DNA of 64,000 nucleotides. It comes from Hymenobacter nitidus (GTDB taxonomy: Bacteria > Bacteroidota > Bacteroidia > Cytophagales > Hymenobacteraceae). The DNA lies in assembly GCF_020447315.1 (NCBI RefSeq), contig NZ_JAJADQ010000001.1, positions 1 through 64,000 on the forward strand. The letters are read 5' to 3'. Shown one piece after another: positions 17,746 to 27,250 of this stretch. The translations under genes and the position numbers were made by a program. The notes beneath the pieces were generated by a model. That model did not search any database, had not been told where the DNA came from, and was given only the letters and a program-made list of their open reading frames with translations. Position 1 is the stretch's first letter; every line of letters starts with the position of its first letter.

Positions 17746-20190
17746 ATGAAACAACTTTATTGGCACGGGCTCAGCGCCCTGCTCCTCGGCGCCGGATTTG
17801 GCAGCCCCGCCTGGGCCCAGACCCAGGATGCCAAAGCGCCCTATTCCCTGGGCTCGGCCCAAACGCTGGTGCGCCAGCTGGAAGCCCAAACCGCGGTGGC
17901 CGAGCTGCAGCGGGCCACGCCCAGCGTTACGCTGCGCGTGTCGGCCACCCAGGTATTTACCGGCAAAGTCAACTACCGCCAAGACTTGTCAGCCACGGGC
18001 GAGTATGTGGTGGGTGAGATTCAGAATGCGGTGGGCTCGTCGTTTCTGCTGCGCATTGAAGGCGAGAAAGTGCAGGGCCACATTATTCTGCGCAAAACCC
18101 GGGAAGCCTACGAGTACTCGGCCGATGCCCGGGGCAACGTGCTGGTGCAGCCCGTGGACATCAATAAGGTTATCTGCATCGACTACAACAAGCCCGTGGG
18201 CTACGAAAGCCCTACGTTGAAGACGGACAACACCGCCGGCCGGGCCGCCGTGGTTTCCCTGCAAAGCTACCCCGGTGCCCGGGGCTGCATCATGCTCGAC
18301 TTCGACGGCCAGTACGTGGCGGGCACACCCTGGAACAACGGCAACCCCATCAGTGCGGCCCCGGCCGGCATGACCGACGCGGCCATTCAGGAGTTCTGGG
18401 AGCTGGTGAGTGAAGATTTCCGGCCCTTCAGCATGAACGTGACAACCGATGAGGCGGTATTTAACTCCTACCCCAAAACCATGCGCATGCGCTGCATCAT
18501 CACGCCGACCAACACGGCGGCGCCCGGCGCGGGCGGCGTGGCCTACCTAAAGTCCTTCAACTGGAACGACGACACGCCCTGCTGGGTGTTTATGACCTCG
18601 CCCAAAGCCGGGGGCGAGGCCGCTTCCCACGAAGTGGGCCACACCCTGGGCTTGAGCCACGACGGGCGCCTGAGCCCCAAGGAAGAGTACTACGACGCCC
18701 GCACCTCGGCCGGCAACTGGGCCCCGATTATGGGTGCTGGCTACTACAAGCCCGTCACGCACTGGAGCCGCGGCGAGTATGCCTCGGCCAGCCAGACCCA
18801 GGACGATCTGGCTATTATGGCCAGTGCAACTTACAACGTGGGCTACCGCAACGATGACCACGCCAACGGCTTGAGCGGTGCTACTTCTCTGGCCCGCAAC
18901 GGCACGAGCGTGTCGGGCTCGGGCATAATCGAGCGCACCGGCGACCAGGACTACTTTGTGTTTTCCACCGGCGGCGGCACCGTGAATCTGAGCCTAAACA
19001 CCGTGGGGCGGCACGGCAACCTGGATATTGTGGGGCGCTTGTTCAACAGTGGGGGCGGCCTGGTCGGCACGTTCGACACCCAGGGCAGCCTGAGTACTTC
19101 GCTCAGCGCCAATCTGGGGGCGGGCACCTACTACCTGCAGATAGACGGCACCAGCTACGGCAACCCGGTTGGGGAAGGTTACTCGGACTACGCCTCGCTG
19201 GGCACCTTCTCGATTTCGGGCACCATTCCGGCTCCGGCCGCGGGTGGCGTAGCTACGGTGTACCGGGACTGCAACTACACGGGTGCCGCCGTGGACCTGC
19301 CCGTTGGCGACTACACCCTGGCCGCGCTGCAAAGCCGGGGCATTCTGAACGAAGATATTTCCTCGCTCACGGTGAATAGCGGCTACCAGGTGGTGCTCTA
19401 CGAAAACGACAGCTTCAGCGGGGGGGCTCTGACCCTCACGGCCAGCAACAGCTGTCTGGTGGGTAACGCCCTGGGCACCGGCAACTGGAACGACAAAGCC
19501 ACTTCCGTGCGGGTGCAGCCCGCGGCTTCCTCCTTTAGCGTGCTGCTGCAAGCCGAGGCGGCCAGCGTGAATAGCGGCATGACGGCCGAAACTACCACTG
19601 ATGCGGGCGGCGGCCAGAATATGGGCTACGTGGATGCCGGCGACTACTTGGTCTGGAACGGCATTAATTTCCCCACTTCCGGCACCTACACCATCGAGTA
19701 CCGCGTGGCCAGCCCCAGCGGCGGCACCATCTCCTCGGACCTGAATGCCGGTGCCATCCTGTTTGGCAACTCGGCTGTTCCGGCCACCGGCGGCTGGCAG
19801 ACCTGGACCACGGTTTCCAGGACGGTAAACGTGAATGCGGGTACCTACAACTTCGGCATCTATGCCCAAAGCGGCGGCTGGAACATCAACTGGGTGCGCA
19901 TCAGCAAAGCAGGCAACGCGGCCCGCGTAGCAGCTCTGGCCCAGGCCAGCGCCAGTGTAGCCCCGCAGCTGGAAATCTACCCCAACCCGGTAACCGACCA
20001 GCTCCAGATTCGCTCTGAGCGCAGCCTGGCGGGCAGTGAGTATCAGATTCTGGACGCCTGGGGCAAACCGGTAGCCAGCGGCTCGGCCGCCACGGGCCGC
20101 CTGAACGTGTCGGGGCTGCAGCCGGGTATCTACACGCTGCGGCTCGTGGTGGAAGGCCAGGTGCAGCCCACCAAACGCTTCGTGAAATAG
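17746..20190 (+). CDS. Exported metzincin protease with PPC, beta/gamma-crystallin and CBM6-like domains, T9SS tail
   Basis: 814 aa. Signal peptide to ~residue 24. The catalytic domain (~150-360) has the metzincin zinc site HEVGHTLGLSHD (H295, E296, H299, H305), with a Met-turn candidate in WAPIMGAGYY. A pre-peptidase C-terminal (PPC) beta-domain follows (~367-502). Residues 503-593 look like a beta/gamma-crystallin fold, with two Greek-key-like halves (ATVYRDCNYTGAAVDLPVGD; VVLYENDSFSGGALTL) and a good Ca-binding NDKATS motif. A CBM6-like module (~600-722) and a T9SS sorting domain (YPNPVTDQLQI) finish the protein. It should be a secreted zinc endopeptidase that binds an insoluble polysaccharide-protein matrix. 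The crystallin assignment is by pattern and less sure than the rest. Confidence 0.87.
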   Translation: MKQLYWHGLSALLLGAGFGSPAWAQTQDAKAPYSLGSAQTLVRQLEAQTAVAELQRATPSVTLRVSATQVFTGKVNYRQDLSATGEYVVGEIQNAVGSSFLLRIEGEKVQGHIILRKTREAYEYSADARGNVLVQPVDINKVICIDYNKPVGYESPTLKTDNTAGRAAVVSLQSYPGARGCIMLDFDGQYVAGTPWNNGNPISAAPAGMTDAAIQEFWELVSEDFRPFSMNVTTDEAVFNSYPKTMRMRCIITPTNTAAPGAGGVAYLKSFNWNDDTPCWVFMTSPKAGGEAASHEVGHTLGLSHDGRLSPKEEYYDARTSAGNWAPIMGAGYYKPVTHWSRGEYASASQTQDDLAIMASATYNVGYRNDDHANGLSGATSLARNGTSVSGSGIIERTGDQDYFVFSTGGGTVNLSLNTVGRHGNLDIVGRLFNSGGGLVGTFDTQGSLSTSLSANLGAGTYYLQIDGTSYGNPVGEGYSDYASLGTFSISGTIPAPAAGGVATVYRDCNYTGAAVDLPVGDYTLAALQSRGILNEDISSLTVNSGYQVVLYENDSFSGGALTLTASNSCLVGNALGTGNWNDKATSVRVQPAASSFSVLLQAEAASVNSGMTAETTTDAGGGQNMGYVDAGDYLVWNGINFPTSGTYTIEYRVASPSGGTISSDLNAGAILFGNSAVPATGGWQTWTTVSRTVNVNAGTYNFGIYAQSGGWNINWVRISKAGNAARVAALAQASASVAPQLEIYPNPVTDQLQIRSERSLAGSEYQILDAWGKPVASGSAATGRLNVSGLQPGIYTLRLVVEGQVQPTKRFVK

Positions 20191-20201
20191 CCGGTTTGCC
20201 C

Positions 20202-20278
20202 GGATTCTACCAGCGGGAACCGCTATTCGCCAAGGCCAGTAGTGGCCTACCGACCAGCCGTTTCCGCTGGCAGAATCC
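20202..20278. repeat. Long two-level palindrome between protease and chitinase genes
   Basis: Arms 20202-20220 and 20260-20278 pair over 19 positions with one mismatch and one G-T. An inner 6-bp hairpin (20233-20238 with 20243-20248) lies in the loop. It could be a REP-type element or a strong transcript-end structure, as it begins 12 nt after the protease stop. No U-tract follows. Confidence 0.6.
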
Positions 20279-20311
20279 AGCTTTTACTAGCCCATCTTAG
20301 CCCCTGCTTCT

Positions 20312-22321
20312 ATGAAAACGAGCATTTTACTTAAAAGAACTCTGGCCACTCTACTGCTGGCATTGCTGGCCTCCGTGTCAGCCGTGGCCCAGTTTCGGGT
20401 TATCGGCTACGTGCCCTCCTGGGCCGGCGACGTGAACAGCGTGCAGTACAGCAAGCTGACGCACATCAACTACGCCTTTCTGCTGCCCACCGCCACCGGC
20501 GGCCTGCAACCCATCGAGAACCCCGCCAAGCTGCAAAGCCTCGTGACGTTGGCCCACGCCAACAACGTGAAGGTGCTGATTTCGGTGGGCGGCTGGAACA
20601 ACGGCGACGACAGTGCCTTCGAGAGCTTGGGAGCCAATGCGGCCTACCGCAATGCCTTCGTGAGCAACCTGGTCAACTTCGCCAACCAGTACAACCTCGA
20701 CGGCGTCGACATCGACTGGGAATACCCTGATGCGGGCGCCTCGGCCAACAACCACGCCCTGCTGATGCAGCAGCTCTCGACCGAGATGCGCAGCCGGGGC
20801 AAACTGCTGACGGCCGCCGTGGTGGGCACCAACGGGGGCAGCATCCTCAACAGCGTCTTTACCTCCGTAGACTTTCTGAACCTGATGGCCTACGACTTCA
20901 ACAACTTCGACCACTCCACCTACGACTACGCGGTGCAGTCCATCAACTACTGGCGCGGCCGTGGCTTGGCGGCCAACAAAACCGTGCTCGGCGTACCCTT
21001 CTACGGGCGGCCCAGCTGGGAATCGTACGCCCAGCTGCTGGCGCGCGGAGCCAGCCCCAACGCCGACGTGTTCAACGGGGTGGGCTACAACGGCATTCCG
21101 ACCATCAAGAGCAAAACCAACCTGGCCTTCGACCAGGGCAGCGGCATCATGATCTGGGAATTGTCGCAGGATGCTACCGGGGCCAATTCCCTGCTCACGG
21201 CCATCAACCAGGTAGTAGTGCAGCGCAACGGCGTGACACCGCCGCCCGCTCAGGCCATTCCGGGCCGGGTGGAAGCCGAGCGGTTTGCCGCCCAGCAAGG
21301 CACCCAGACGGAAACCACCACCGACACCGGCGGCGGCCAGAACGTGAGCTACTTCGATGGCGGCGACTGGCTCGATTATGCCGTGAGTGTGGCTACGGCC
21401 GGCTCCTACACGCTGGGTTTTCGGGTGGCTAGTGCTACGGGCGGCGCCACGCTGCAGCTGCGCACCAGCGGCGGCACCGTGCTGGGCAGCATCAATGTGG
21501 GCAATACCGGTGGCTGGCAGAGCTGGCAAACCATCAACGCTACCGTAACCCTGCCCGCCGGCCGCCAAACCCTGCGCCTGTACGCGGCGGCTTCTACGGG
21601 CTGCAACGTCAACTGGCTCAACTTTGCCAGCTCTACTCCACCGCCCACTTCCTCCACCCTGATTCAGGCGGAAGCCTTTACCAGCATGCAGGGCGTGCAA
21701 ACGGAGGTCACCACCGACGCGGGCGGGGGCCAGAATGTGGGCTATATCGACGCTACCGACTGGCTGGCCTACGCCAACGTTACCTTCCCTACGTCCGGCA
21801 CCTACACCATCGAGTACCGCGTGGCCAGCCCCAGCGGCAGCACCTTGTCGTCGGATTTGAATGCGGGTTCAATTCAGTTGGGCAACGTAGCCATTCCGGC
21901 CACCGGGGGCTGGCAAAACTGGGCTACCGTGTCGCAAACGGTGAATATCAACGCGGGCACCTATAGCTTTGGCGTATACGCCCAGGCCGGGGGCTGGAAC
22001 TTCAACTGGCTGCGCATCACCAAGGCCGGCGCCGCCCGCACCGCCGGCACCACCTTGGCCACGGCCGGCGCCGGTCAGCTCGACCACCGGCTCGAAGTAT
22101 ACCCCAACCCGGTGGCCCGCACCCTGCACTTTCAGGCCGTTTCGGCACTGACAGGCACTTTCTACGAGGTACTGGATGCCACGGGCCGCACGGTGCTGCA
22201 AGGCCAAGTATCGACCCACGACCTCGACGTTTCCGCCCTGAAAGCCGGAATATACACCCTGCGCTTTTCGGCTACCGGCCAGGCCAGCGTGACGCGTCGC
22301 TTTGTTAAGCAGGCCGAATAA
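20312..22321 (+). CDS. Exported GH18 chitinase with two CBM6-like modules and T9SS tail
   Basis: 669 aa. Signal peptide (MKTSILLKRTLATLLLALLASVSAVAQ). The GH18 barrel (~28-308) shows SVGGW near 91 and the catalytic DGVDIDWEYP with D133, D135 and acid E137, then MAYDFNNFDHS. A first CBM6 (~316-440, GRVEAERFAAQQGTQTE) is typical of the family. A second, shorter one (450-572) is nearly the same as those in the two upstream genes. A T9SS sorting domain (YPNPVARTLHF) ends the chain. It should hydrolyse chitin extracellularly. A terminator follows. The GH18 fold is also used by endo-beta-N-acetylglucosaminidases, but SxGG plus DxxDxDxE with Y/F context favours chitinase. Confidence 0.95.
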   Translation: MKTSILLKRTLATLLLALLASVSAVAQFRVIGYVPSWAGDVNSVQYSKLTHINYAFLLPTATGGLQPIENPAKLQSLVTLAHANNVKVLISVGGWNNGDDSAFESLGANAAYRNAFVSNLVNFANQYNLDGVDIDWEYPDAGASANNHALLMQQLSTEMRSRGKLLTAAVVGTNGGSILNSVFTSVDFLNLMAYDFNNFDHSTYDYAVQSINYWRGRGLAANKTVLGVPFYGRPSWESYAQLLARGASPNADVFNGVGYNGIPTIKSKTNLAFDQGSGIMIWELSQDATGANSLLTAINQVVVQRNGVTPPPAQAIPGRVEAERFAAQQGTQTETTTDTGGGQNVSYFDGGDWLDYAVSVATAGSYTLGFRVASATGGATLQLRTSGGTVLGSINVGNTGGWQSWQTINATVTLPAGRQTLRLYAAASTGCNVNWLNFASSTPPPTSSTLIQAEAFTSMQGVQTEVTTDAGGGQNVGYIDATDWLAYANVTFPTSGTYTIEYRVASPSGSTLSSDLNAGSIQLGNVAIPATGGWQNWATVSQTVNINAGTYSFGVYAQAGGWNFNWLRITKAGAARTAGTTLATAGAGQLDHRLEVYPNPVARTLHFQAVSALTGTFYEVLDATGRTVLQGQVSTHDLDVSALKAGIYTLRFSATGQASVTRRFVKQAE

Positions 22322-22342
22322 AACGAACTGCCTTTTACACGC

Positions 22343-22378
22343 AAAAAGTCCGCCCCCAGACTGGGGACGGACTTTTTT
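22343..22378. terminator. Bidirectional terminator between chitinase and leuB
   Basis: AAAAAGTCCG and CGGACTTTTTT pair with an inner CCCCAG/CTGGGG stem; A- and T-tracts flank both sides. It lies between the convergent 3' ends and can serve both. Confidence 0.9.
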
Positions 22379-22395
22379 GCGATTATAAACCAAAC

Positions 22396-23517
22396 CTAAA
22401 TAATCGTACTCAATCCCAAGGCAATATTGTTCTTGTGCAGCTGGCAGTCCAGAATATCCAGGATGCCATAGGCCACAAAGCTGCCCACCTGCTCGGTAGT
22501 ATAGGGTGAGCGGGCATTCAGCTCCGGCGTCAGCACGCCCTGCTCCAGGGCATTGTCGACGGCTTTGCGCACCGAATCAGCTTCGGCCTGCAGCCCGAAA
22601 TGCTCCAGCATCATGGCCGCCGACAGAATCGTGGCAATGGGGTTGGCAATGCCTTTGCCCTTGGCCTGCGGGTAGGAGCCGTGAATGGGCTCGAACAGCG
22701 CGGCCTCGTCGCCAATGGAAGCCGAGGGCAAGAGGCCCAGGGAGCCGGCAATAACCGAGGCTTCGTCCGAAATGATGTCGCCGAACATATTCTCGGTCAG
22801 AATCACATCGAACTGCCTGGGGTTCAAAACCAGCTGCATGGCCGCATTGTCCACGAACAGGTAGTCGACAATGACGCTGGGGTACTGCAGGGCAATTTCC
22901 TGCACTACTTCGCGCCACAGCCGGGAGGTTTCCAGCACGTTGGCCTTGTCGACCAGCGTTAATTTGCGGCGGCGCGTTTCGGCGGCCCGGAAGGCGCGGT
23001 GGGCAATCCGCTCGATTTCGTAGCGGCTATACGTGCAGTTATCGTAGGCCGAGCCGTCCTCGTGGCGGCCTTTTTCGCCGAAGTACACGCCGCCAGTCAG
23101 TTCGCGGAAGATGACCATATCGGCGCCCTGAATCCGCTCTTTCTTTAGCGGTGAGTGTTCCAGCAGCCGGTCGTAGGCTGTTACGGGCCGGATGTTGGCG
23201 TAGAGCCCCAGCGACTTGCGCAGGCGCAGCAACCCTTGCTCGGGGCGCACCTTAGCGCTGGGGTCGTTGTCGTATTTGGGGTCGCCGATGGCCCCGAGCA
23301 GCACGGCATCGGCGGCACGGCAGGCATCCAGGGTGACTTCCGGGAGCGGGTCGCCGGTGGCATCGATGGCGCAGGCACCCATGAGCTGATAGTCGAAGTG
23401 AAACTCGTGCCCGAACTTATCGGCCACGGCTTTCAGGGCCCGCACCGCCTCCTGACACACTTCCGGCCCGATACCGTCGCCCGACAGTATCACGATTCGT
23501 TTGCTTAGAATACCCAT
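22396..23517 (-). CDS. leuB: 3-Isopropylmalate dehydrogenase
   Basis: 373 aa. Oxidative decarboxylation of 3-isopropylmalate with NAD to 2-oxoisocaproate, the third step of leucine synthesis. Seen: [47 protein letters not shown] (substrate Arg cluster), [31 protein letters not shown], the metal-binding [25 protein letters not shown], and [24 protein letters not shown]. Last gene of the minus-strand ilv-leu cluster; its ATG lies inside the end of leuD (13-nt overlap), so the two are translationally coupled. Confidence 0.97.
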   Translation of the reverse strand: MGILSKRIVILSGDGIGPEVCQEAVRALKAVADKFGHEFHFDYQLMGACAIDATGDPLPEVTLDACRAADAVLLGAIGDPKYDNDPSAKVRPEQGLLRLRKSLGLYANIRPVTAYDRLLEHSPLKKERIQGADMVIFRELTGGVYFGEKGRHEDGSAYDNCTYSRYEIERIAHRAFRAAETRRRKLTLVDKANVLETSRLWREVVQEIALQYPSVIVDYLFVDNAAMQLVLNPRQFDVILTENMFGDIISDEASVIAGSLGLLPSASIGDEAALFEPIHGSYPQAKGKGIANPIATILSAAMMLEHFGLQAEADSVRKAVDNALEQGVLTPELNARSPYTTEQVGSFVAYGILDILDCQLHKNNIALGLSTII

Positions 23518-24101
23518 TTGCGGAGCTGTTCGTAGGTTTTGATGGCGTCGCGCTGGCTCACCAGATAGTCAATATCGTCGTAGCCGTTGATCAGGCACTC
23601 TTTCTTGTAAGCGTCCAGCTCGAAGCCAATCGTAGCGTCCCATACCGGCACCGACAACGTCTGGCTGGGCAAATCCACGACTAGCTGGGTTTCGGGTTCC
23701 AGCTCAATCTGCCGGAACAGGCCCTGCAGCACTTCATCCGACACCTGCAGGGGTAGCAGGCCCGTGTTCAGGGCATTGCCGCGAAAGATGTCGGCGAAGT
23801 AGCTCGAAATAACCACCTTGAAGCCCGCGTCATACAAGGCCCAGGCGGCGTGTTCCCGGCTGGAACCGCAGCCAAAATTTTTACCCGCCAGCAGAATCTG
23901 GCCCTGGTAGCGGGGGTTGTTCAGCACGAAATCGGCCTTGGGCTGTCCGTCGGGCTGGTAGCGCCAGTCGGCAAACAGGTTTTGGCCGAACCCCTCCCGG
24001 GTGGTGGCCTTCAGGAAACGGGCCGGGATAATCTGGTCCGTATCGACGTTTTCGATGGGCAGCGGGACGACGCCCGAGCGGAGCGTTTGAAATTTTTCCA
24101 T
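23505..24101 (-). CDS. leuD: 3-Isopropylmalate dehydratase, small subunit
   Basis: 198 aa, normal length. Forms the swivelling domain of isopropylmalate isomerase together with LeuC. Seen: [22 protein letters not shown] near the start, and [47 protein letters not shown], the conserved active-site loop. The Cys in FGCGSSREH is family-conserved and does not ligate the cluster carried by LeuC. The 165-nt gap to leuC (24102-24266) holds no convincing ORF; it is GC-rich with local inverted repeats. Confidence 0.97.
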   Translation of the reverse strand: MEKFQTLRSGVVPLPIENVDTDQIIPARFLKATTREGFGQNLFADWRYQPDGQPKADFVLNNPRYQGQILLAGKNFGCGSSREHAAWALYDAGFKVVISSYFADIFRGNALNTGLLPLQVSDEVLQGLFRQIELEPETQLVVDLPSQTLSVPVWDATIGFELDAYKKECLINGYDDIDYLVSQRDAIKTYEQLRKWVF

Positions 24102-24266
24102 GGGTGGGACGAAATGGAAGTGATGCTACAGCCAGCGGCAAGTGAAAGAAGAAACCAGCGTTGGGAGCGGGCTGGTCCGGCGGGCCCGAGGCCAGCTTCC
24201 GTAGCCGATTCCTCCTCTCGCTTGCGTGCCGGGCGACTCAGGAGTCGCGGCAAAATGGCTGGGTTG

Positions 24267-25661
24267 TTAGTTCAAATACTGGGTGATGTCGACGATGCGG
24301 CCTTCCACGGCCGTTATGGCCGCCACCAGCGGGCTGGCCAGCAAGGTGCGGGCGCCCGGGCCCTGGCGGCCTTCGAAGTTGCGGTTGGAGGTCGAGACGC
24401 AGTAGGCCCCGGCCGGAATCTTGTCGTCGTTCATGGCCAGGCAGGCCGAGCAGCCCGGTTCGCGCAGCTCAAAGCCGGCCTCGGCCAGCACCTGGTCGAT
24501 ACCCTCGGCAATGGCCTGCTTCTCGACCAGCTTGGAGCCGGGTACGATGATGGCCTCCACGTGCTGAGCCTTATGCTTGCCCTTTACATAGGCCGCCACG
24601 GCCCTTAGGTCCTCAATGCGGGAGTTGGTGCAGCTGCCGATAAAGACATAGTTGATTTCCTTGCCGAGCAAGGACTCGCCCGGCGCAAAGCCCATGTAGG
24701 CCAATGATTTGTCGAAGCTGGCGGCTTCCCCATCGGTACCCAGCACCGGAATATTGCCATTCAGCGCGATGCCCATACCGGGGTTAGTGCCGTAGGTAAT
24801 CATCGGGGTAATGGCCGCCGCGTCGAAGCTCAGCTCCGACTCAAACTCGGCGCCTTCCTCCGAGTACAGCGTTTGCCAATAGTCCACGGCCTGCTCCCAC
24901 CGCTCACCCTGCGGGGCGTAGGGGCGGCCCTGCAGGTACTCGAACGTGGTGGCGTCGGGGGCAATGAGGCCGCCACGAGCCCCCATTTCGATGCTCATGT
25001 TGCAAACCGTCATGCGGCCTTCCATGCTCAGGCCGCGAATGGCGCTGCCGGCATATTCCACGAAGTAGCCCGTGGCCCCGCCCGTACCGAGCCTGGCAAT
25101 GATGTGCAGGATGATATCCTTGGCCGTCACGCCCGGCTGCAACGCGCCGTCCACGGTGATGCGCATGCGCTTGGGCCGGCTGATGAGCAGGCATTGCGAG
25201 GCCATGACCTGCGTCACCTGGCTGGTACCAATCCCGAAGGCAATGGCCCCGAACGCGCCGTGGGTGGAGGTGTGCGAGTCGCCGCACACGATGGTCATGC
25301 CCGGCTGGGTGACGCCCAGCTCCGGCCCGATGACGTGCACAATGCCCTGGTACTGGTGGCCCAGCCCGAATAGCTCGACGCCGAATTTCTCACAGTTTTC
25401 CGTCAGCTTATCCACCTGGGAGCGGCTCAGCGGGTCCTCAATAGGCAGGTGCTGGTTGCGGGTCGGCACGTTGTGGTCGGCGGTGGCCAGAATCTGCCCG
25501 GGCCGGCTCAGGGGCAAGCCCCGCTCCTGCAGCTCGTCGAAAGCCTGCGGGCTGGTCACTTCGTGAATCAGGTGCCGGTCGATGTAGAACACCTCCAACC
25601 CGCCCGGAATGGCTTTCACCACGTGGGCATCCCAGATTTTATCGAATAAGGACTTGGCCAT
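24267..25661 (-). CDS. leuC: 3-Isopropylmalate dehydratase, large subunit
   Basis: 464 aa. A [4Fe-4S] aconitase-family enzyme converting 2- to 3-isopropylmalate. Seen: [66 protein letters not shown], and the cluster Cys residues in [13 protein letters not shown] (first) and [12 protein letters not shown] (the C-x-x-C pair). All needed ligands are present. It begins 5 nt after a 48-codon ORF and is part of the leu section of the cluster. Confidence 0.97.
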   Translation of the reverse strand: MAKSLFDKIWDAHVVKAIPGGLEVFYIDRHLIHEVTSPQAFDELQERGLPLSRPGQILATADHNVPTRNQHLPIEDPLSRSQVDKLTENCEKFGVELFGLGHQYQGIVHVIGPELGVTQPGMTIVCGDSHTSTHGAFGAIAFGIGTSQVTQVMASQCLLISRPKRMRITVDGALQPGVTAKDIILHIIARLGTGGATGYFVEYAGSAIRGLSMEGRMTVCNMSIEMGARGGLIAPDATTFEYLQGRPYAPQGERWEQAVDYWQTLYSEEGAEFESELSFDAAAITPMITYGTNPGMGIALNGNIPVLGTDGEAASFDKSLAYMGFAPGESLLGKEINYVFIGSCTNSRIEDLRAVAAYVKGKHKAQHVEAIIVPGSKLVEKQAIAEGIDQVLAEAGFELREPGCSACLAMNDDKIPAGAYCVSTSNRNFEGRQGPGARTLLASPLVAAITAVEGRIVDITQYLN

Positions 25662-25666
25662 GATTC

Positions 25667-25813
25667 TTACTTTGAAGCCTTGGGAGGAGTACTTTCCGCG
25701 GGCCGGCTGCTTTGGCGCAGCTGCTCGGTGGCGTAGGTTATCCAGTCGGGACAGCGGGAGGAACGGGCCGCGGCGCGGGGCTCGACCTGGCTGTGTTGCA
25801 GGGGCAGGTTCAT
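25667..25813 (-). CDS. Candidate 48-aa protein between leuA and leuC
   Basis: ATG at 25813 to TAA at 25667, 14 nt after the leuA stop and 5 nt before the leuC start. It thus fills the gap at operon-like spacing. The peptide begins [19 protein letters not shown], has one Cys, a central [11 protein letters not shown] stretch and a basic C-terminus; no membrane segment or known motif. No Shine-Dalgarno is visible, but that is usual in this phylum. Coding is inferred from spacing and an intact frame only; GC-rich DNA makes chance ORFs of this length common. Confidence 0.4.
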   Translation of the reverse strand: MNLPLQHSQVEPRAAARSSRCPDWITYATEQLRQSSRPAESTPPKASK

Positions 25814-25827
25814 AGGAGTAAGCGTAA

Positions 25828-26994
25828 TTAGGTAGCGGCTACCAGGTTTTCCTGCTCCACTAGGATGTGCAGGTCCGTATCGACTACTTCCTTCTGGCGG
25901 TCGGCCAGCTGCAAAAACGAGGCGTAGGCCTTGTTCAGCGCGGTTTTATCGAAGTCGTAGCCAATTTTTTGCAGGCGGTACGCCAGAGCGGCGCGCCCCG
26001 AACGAGCGGTTAGTACAATCGACGAATCCGCCACGCCCACCTCGCGCGGATCAATGATTTCGTACGTCTCGCGGTGCTTGATTACGCCGTCCTGGTGTAT
26101 CCCACTCGAATGCGAAAAGGCATTCGCTCCCACAATAGCCTTGTTGGGCTGCACCACCATACACATCATCTGCGACACCATGGCCGAGGTTTCGGCCAGC
26201 AGCTGCGTGGTGATGTTGGTGCCCAAATTAAGATAAGGGTGCTGGCGCAGAATCATCACAACTTCCTCCAAAGCCGTGTTGCCGGCCCGCTCCCCTACCC
26301 CGTTAATGGTGCATTCAATCTGCCGGGCGCCGTTCATGACGCCGGCAATGGAATTGGCCGTAGCCAAGCCCAAATCGTTATGACAATGCGTGGAAAGCGT
26401 CACGTTCTGGACGCCCCGCACGTTTTCGTACAGATACTTAATCTTGGCCCCGTATTCCTCGGGCAGGCAGTAGCCGGTCGTATCGGGAATATTGAGTACC
26501 GTGGCCCCGGCCCGAATGGCGGCTTCGCAGACCCGGGCGAGGTACTCGTTGTCGGTGCGGCCGGCGTCCTCGGCGTAGAACTCCACGTCTTCCACGAAGG
26601 ACTTGGCCAGCTTCACGGCCGCCACGGCGCGCTCAATCACCTGCTCGGGCGTGGAGTTGAGCTTAAACTTGATATGCGACTCGGAGGTGCCGATACCGGT
26701 GTGAATGCGCGGGTAGCGTGCCTGCCGCAGCGACTCGGCTGCCACGCGAATATCGTTTTCCACCGCCCGCGACAGGCCGCAGACCGTAGCCTCACGGGTT
26801 TGGGCCGCAATAGCGGCCACGGCCGCAAAGTCGCCAGGACTCGATACCGGAAAGCCCGCTTCAATCACGTCGACGCCGAGGAGCTCCAGTTGCCGGGCAA
26901 TCACCAGCTTTTCGGCCTGGTTGAGCTTACAGCCGGGCACCTGCTCCCCATCGCGCAGGGTGGTATCGAAGATCTGAATTTTCTGAGCAGCCAT
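25828..26994 (-). CDS. leuA: 2-Isopropylmalate synthase, short form without regulatory domain
   Basis: 388 aa from the ATG at 26994 ([18 protein letters not shown]). Condenses acetyl-CoA with 2-oxoisovalerate, the committed step of leucine synthesis. HMGL-like TIM barrel: [14 protein letters not shown] (catalytic Arg and metal Asp), [14 protein letters not shown] (metal His pair), [12 protein letters not shown] and SGIHQDGV. The chain ends ~30 residues into the linker domain, so the ~130-residue leucine-binding domain of the E. coli-type enzyme is missing. An in-frame ATG at 27096 would add 34 residues starting MLLLEIVGV; it is not needed for the fold. Homocitrate or citramalate synthase is a less likely alternative given the leu context. 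Confidence 0.93.
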   Translation of the reverse strand: MAAQKIQIFDTTLRDGEQVPGCKLNQAEKLVIARQLELLGVDVIEAGFPVSSPGDFAAVAAIAAQTREATVCGLSRAVENDIRVAAESLRQARYPRIHTGIGTSESHIKFKLNSTPEQVIERAVAAVKLAKSFVEDVEFYAEDAGRTDNEYLARVCEAAIRAGATVLNIPDTTGYCLPEEYGAKIKYLYENVRGVQNVTLSTHCHNDLGLATANSIAGVMNGARQIECTINGVGERAGNTALEEVVMILRQHPYLNLGTNITTQLLAETSAMVSQMMCMVVQPNKAIVGANAFSHSSGIHQDGVIKHRETYEIIDPREVGVADSSIVLTARSGRAALAYRLQKIGYDFDKTALNKAYASFLQLADRQKEVVDTDLHILVEQENLVAAT

Positions 26995-27110
26995 GTTGTC
27001 GGAGTCCTTACAGCGAATTGCTGCTCGCAAGAACACCGGCAAACCGCGGCAGGGAAAACATATTTTCGGCACGCCTACTATTTCTAGTAGCAGCATTTTT
27101 ATTTGTAATT

Positions 27111-27126
27111 ATCTGTATTTCAGATA
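27111..27126. other. AT-rich region upstream of leuA (possible internal promoter zone)
   Basis: The 493-nt gap 26995-27487 between leuA and ilvA has two parts. Positions 27097-27180 are strongly AT-rich, with a small palindrome ATCTG-TATTT-CAGAT at 27111-27125, and could hold a promoter for the leu genes. I see only imperfect -7 matches there (minus strand TGTATTTG). The rest is filled by repeats listed separately. Confidence 0.3.
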
Positions 27127-27190
27127 TATAATATTTACACAAATACAACGGCTAACGCAAAGTTTGTGAAGAACAGCGCCCTATCTAGAC

Positions 27191-27237
27191 TGTCATGATT
27201 AATCTGATGTCCGCTTGCCAAAGCATCTCGCGCGCTG
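27191..27237. repeat. Half copy of the GTCATG...CCGCTTGCC...GCATCTC repeat
   Basis: This stretch resembles the left arm of the palindromic element at 30570-30608 (GTCATG, TTGATCTG/TAATCTGATG, TCCGCTTGCC, AAGCATCTC) but lacks its partner arm. It is probably a degenerate remnant next to a second repeat. Confidence 0.55.
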
Positions 27238-27250
27238 ACATTGTTTTGCC

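Noticed and set aside
24102..24266. Possible small gene in the leuC-leuD gap
   Set aside because: Frames there run into leuD out of frame and have Arg/Ser/Pro-rich composition typical of GC-rich non-coding sequence.
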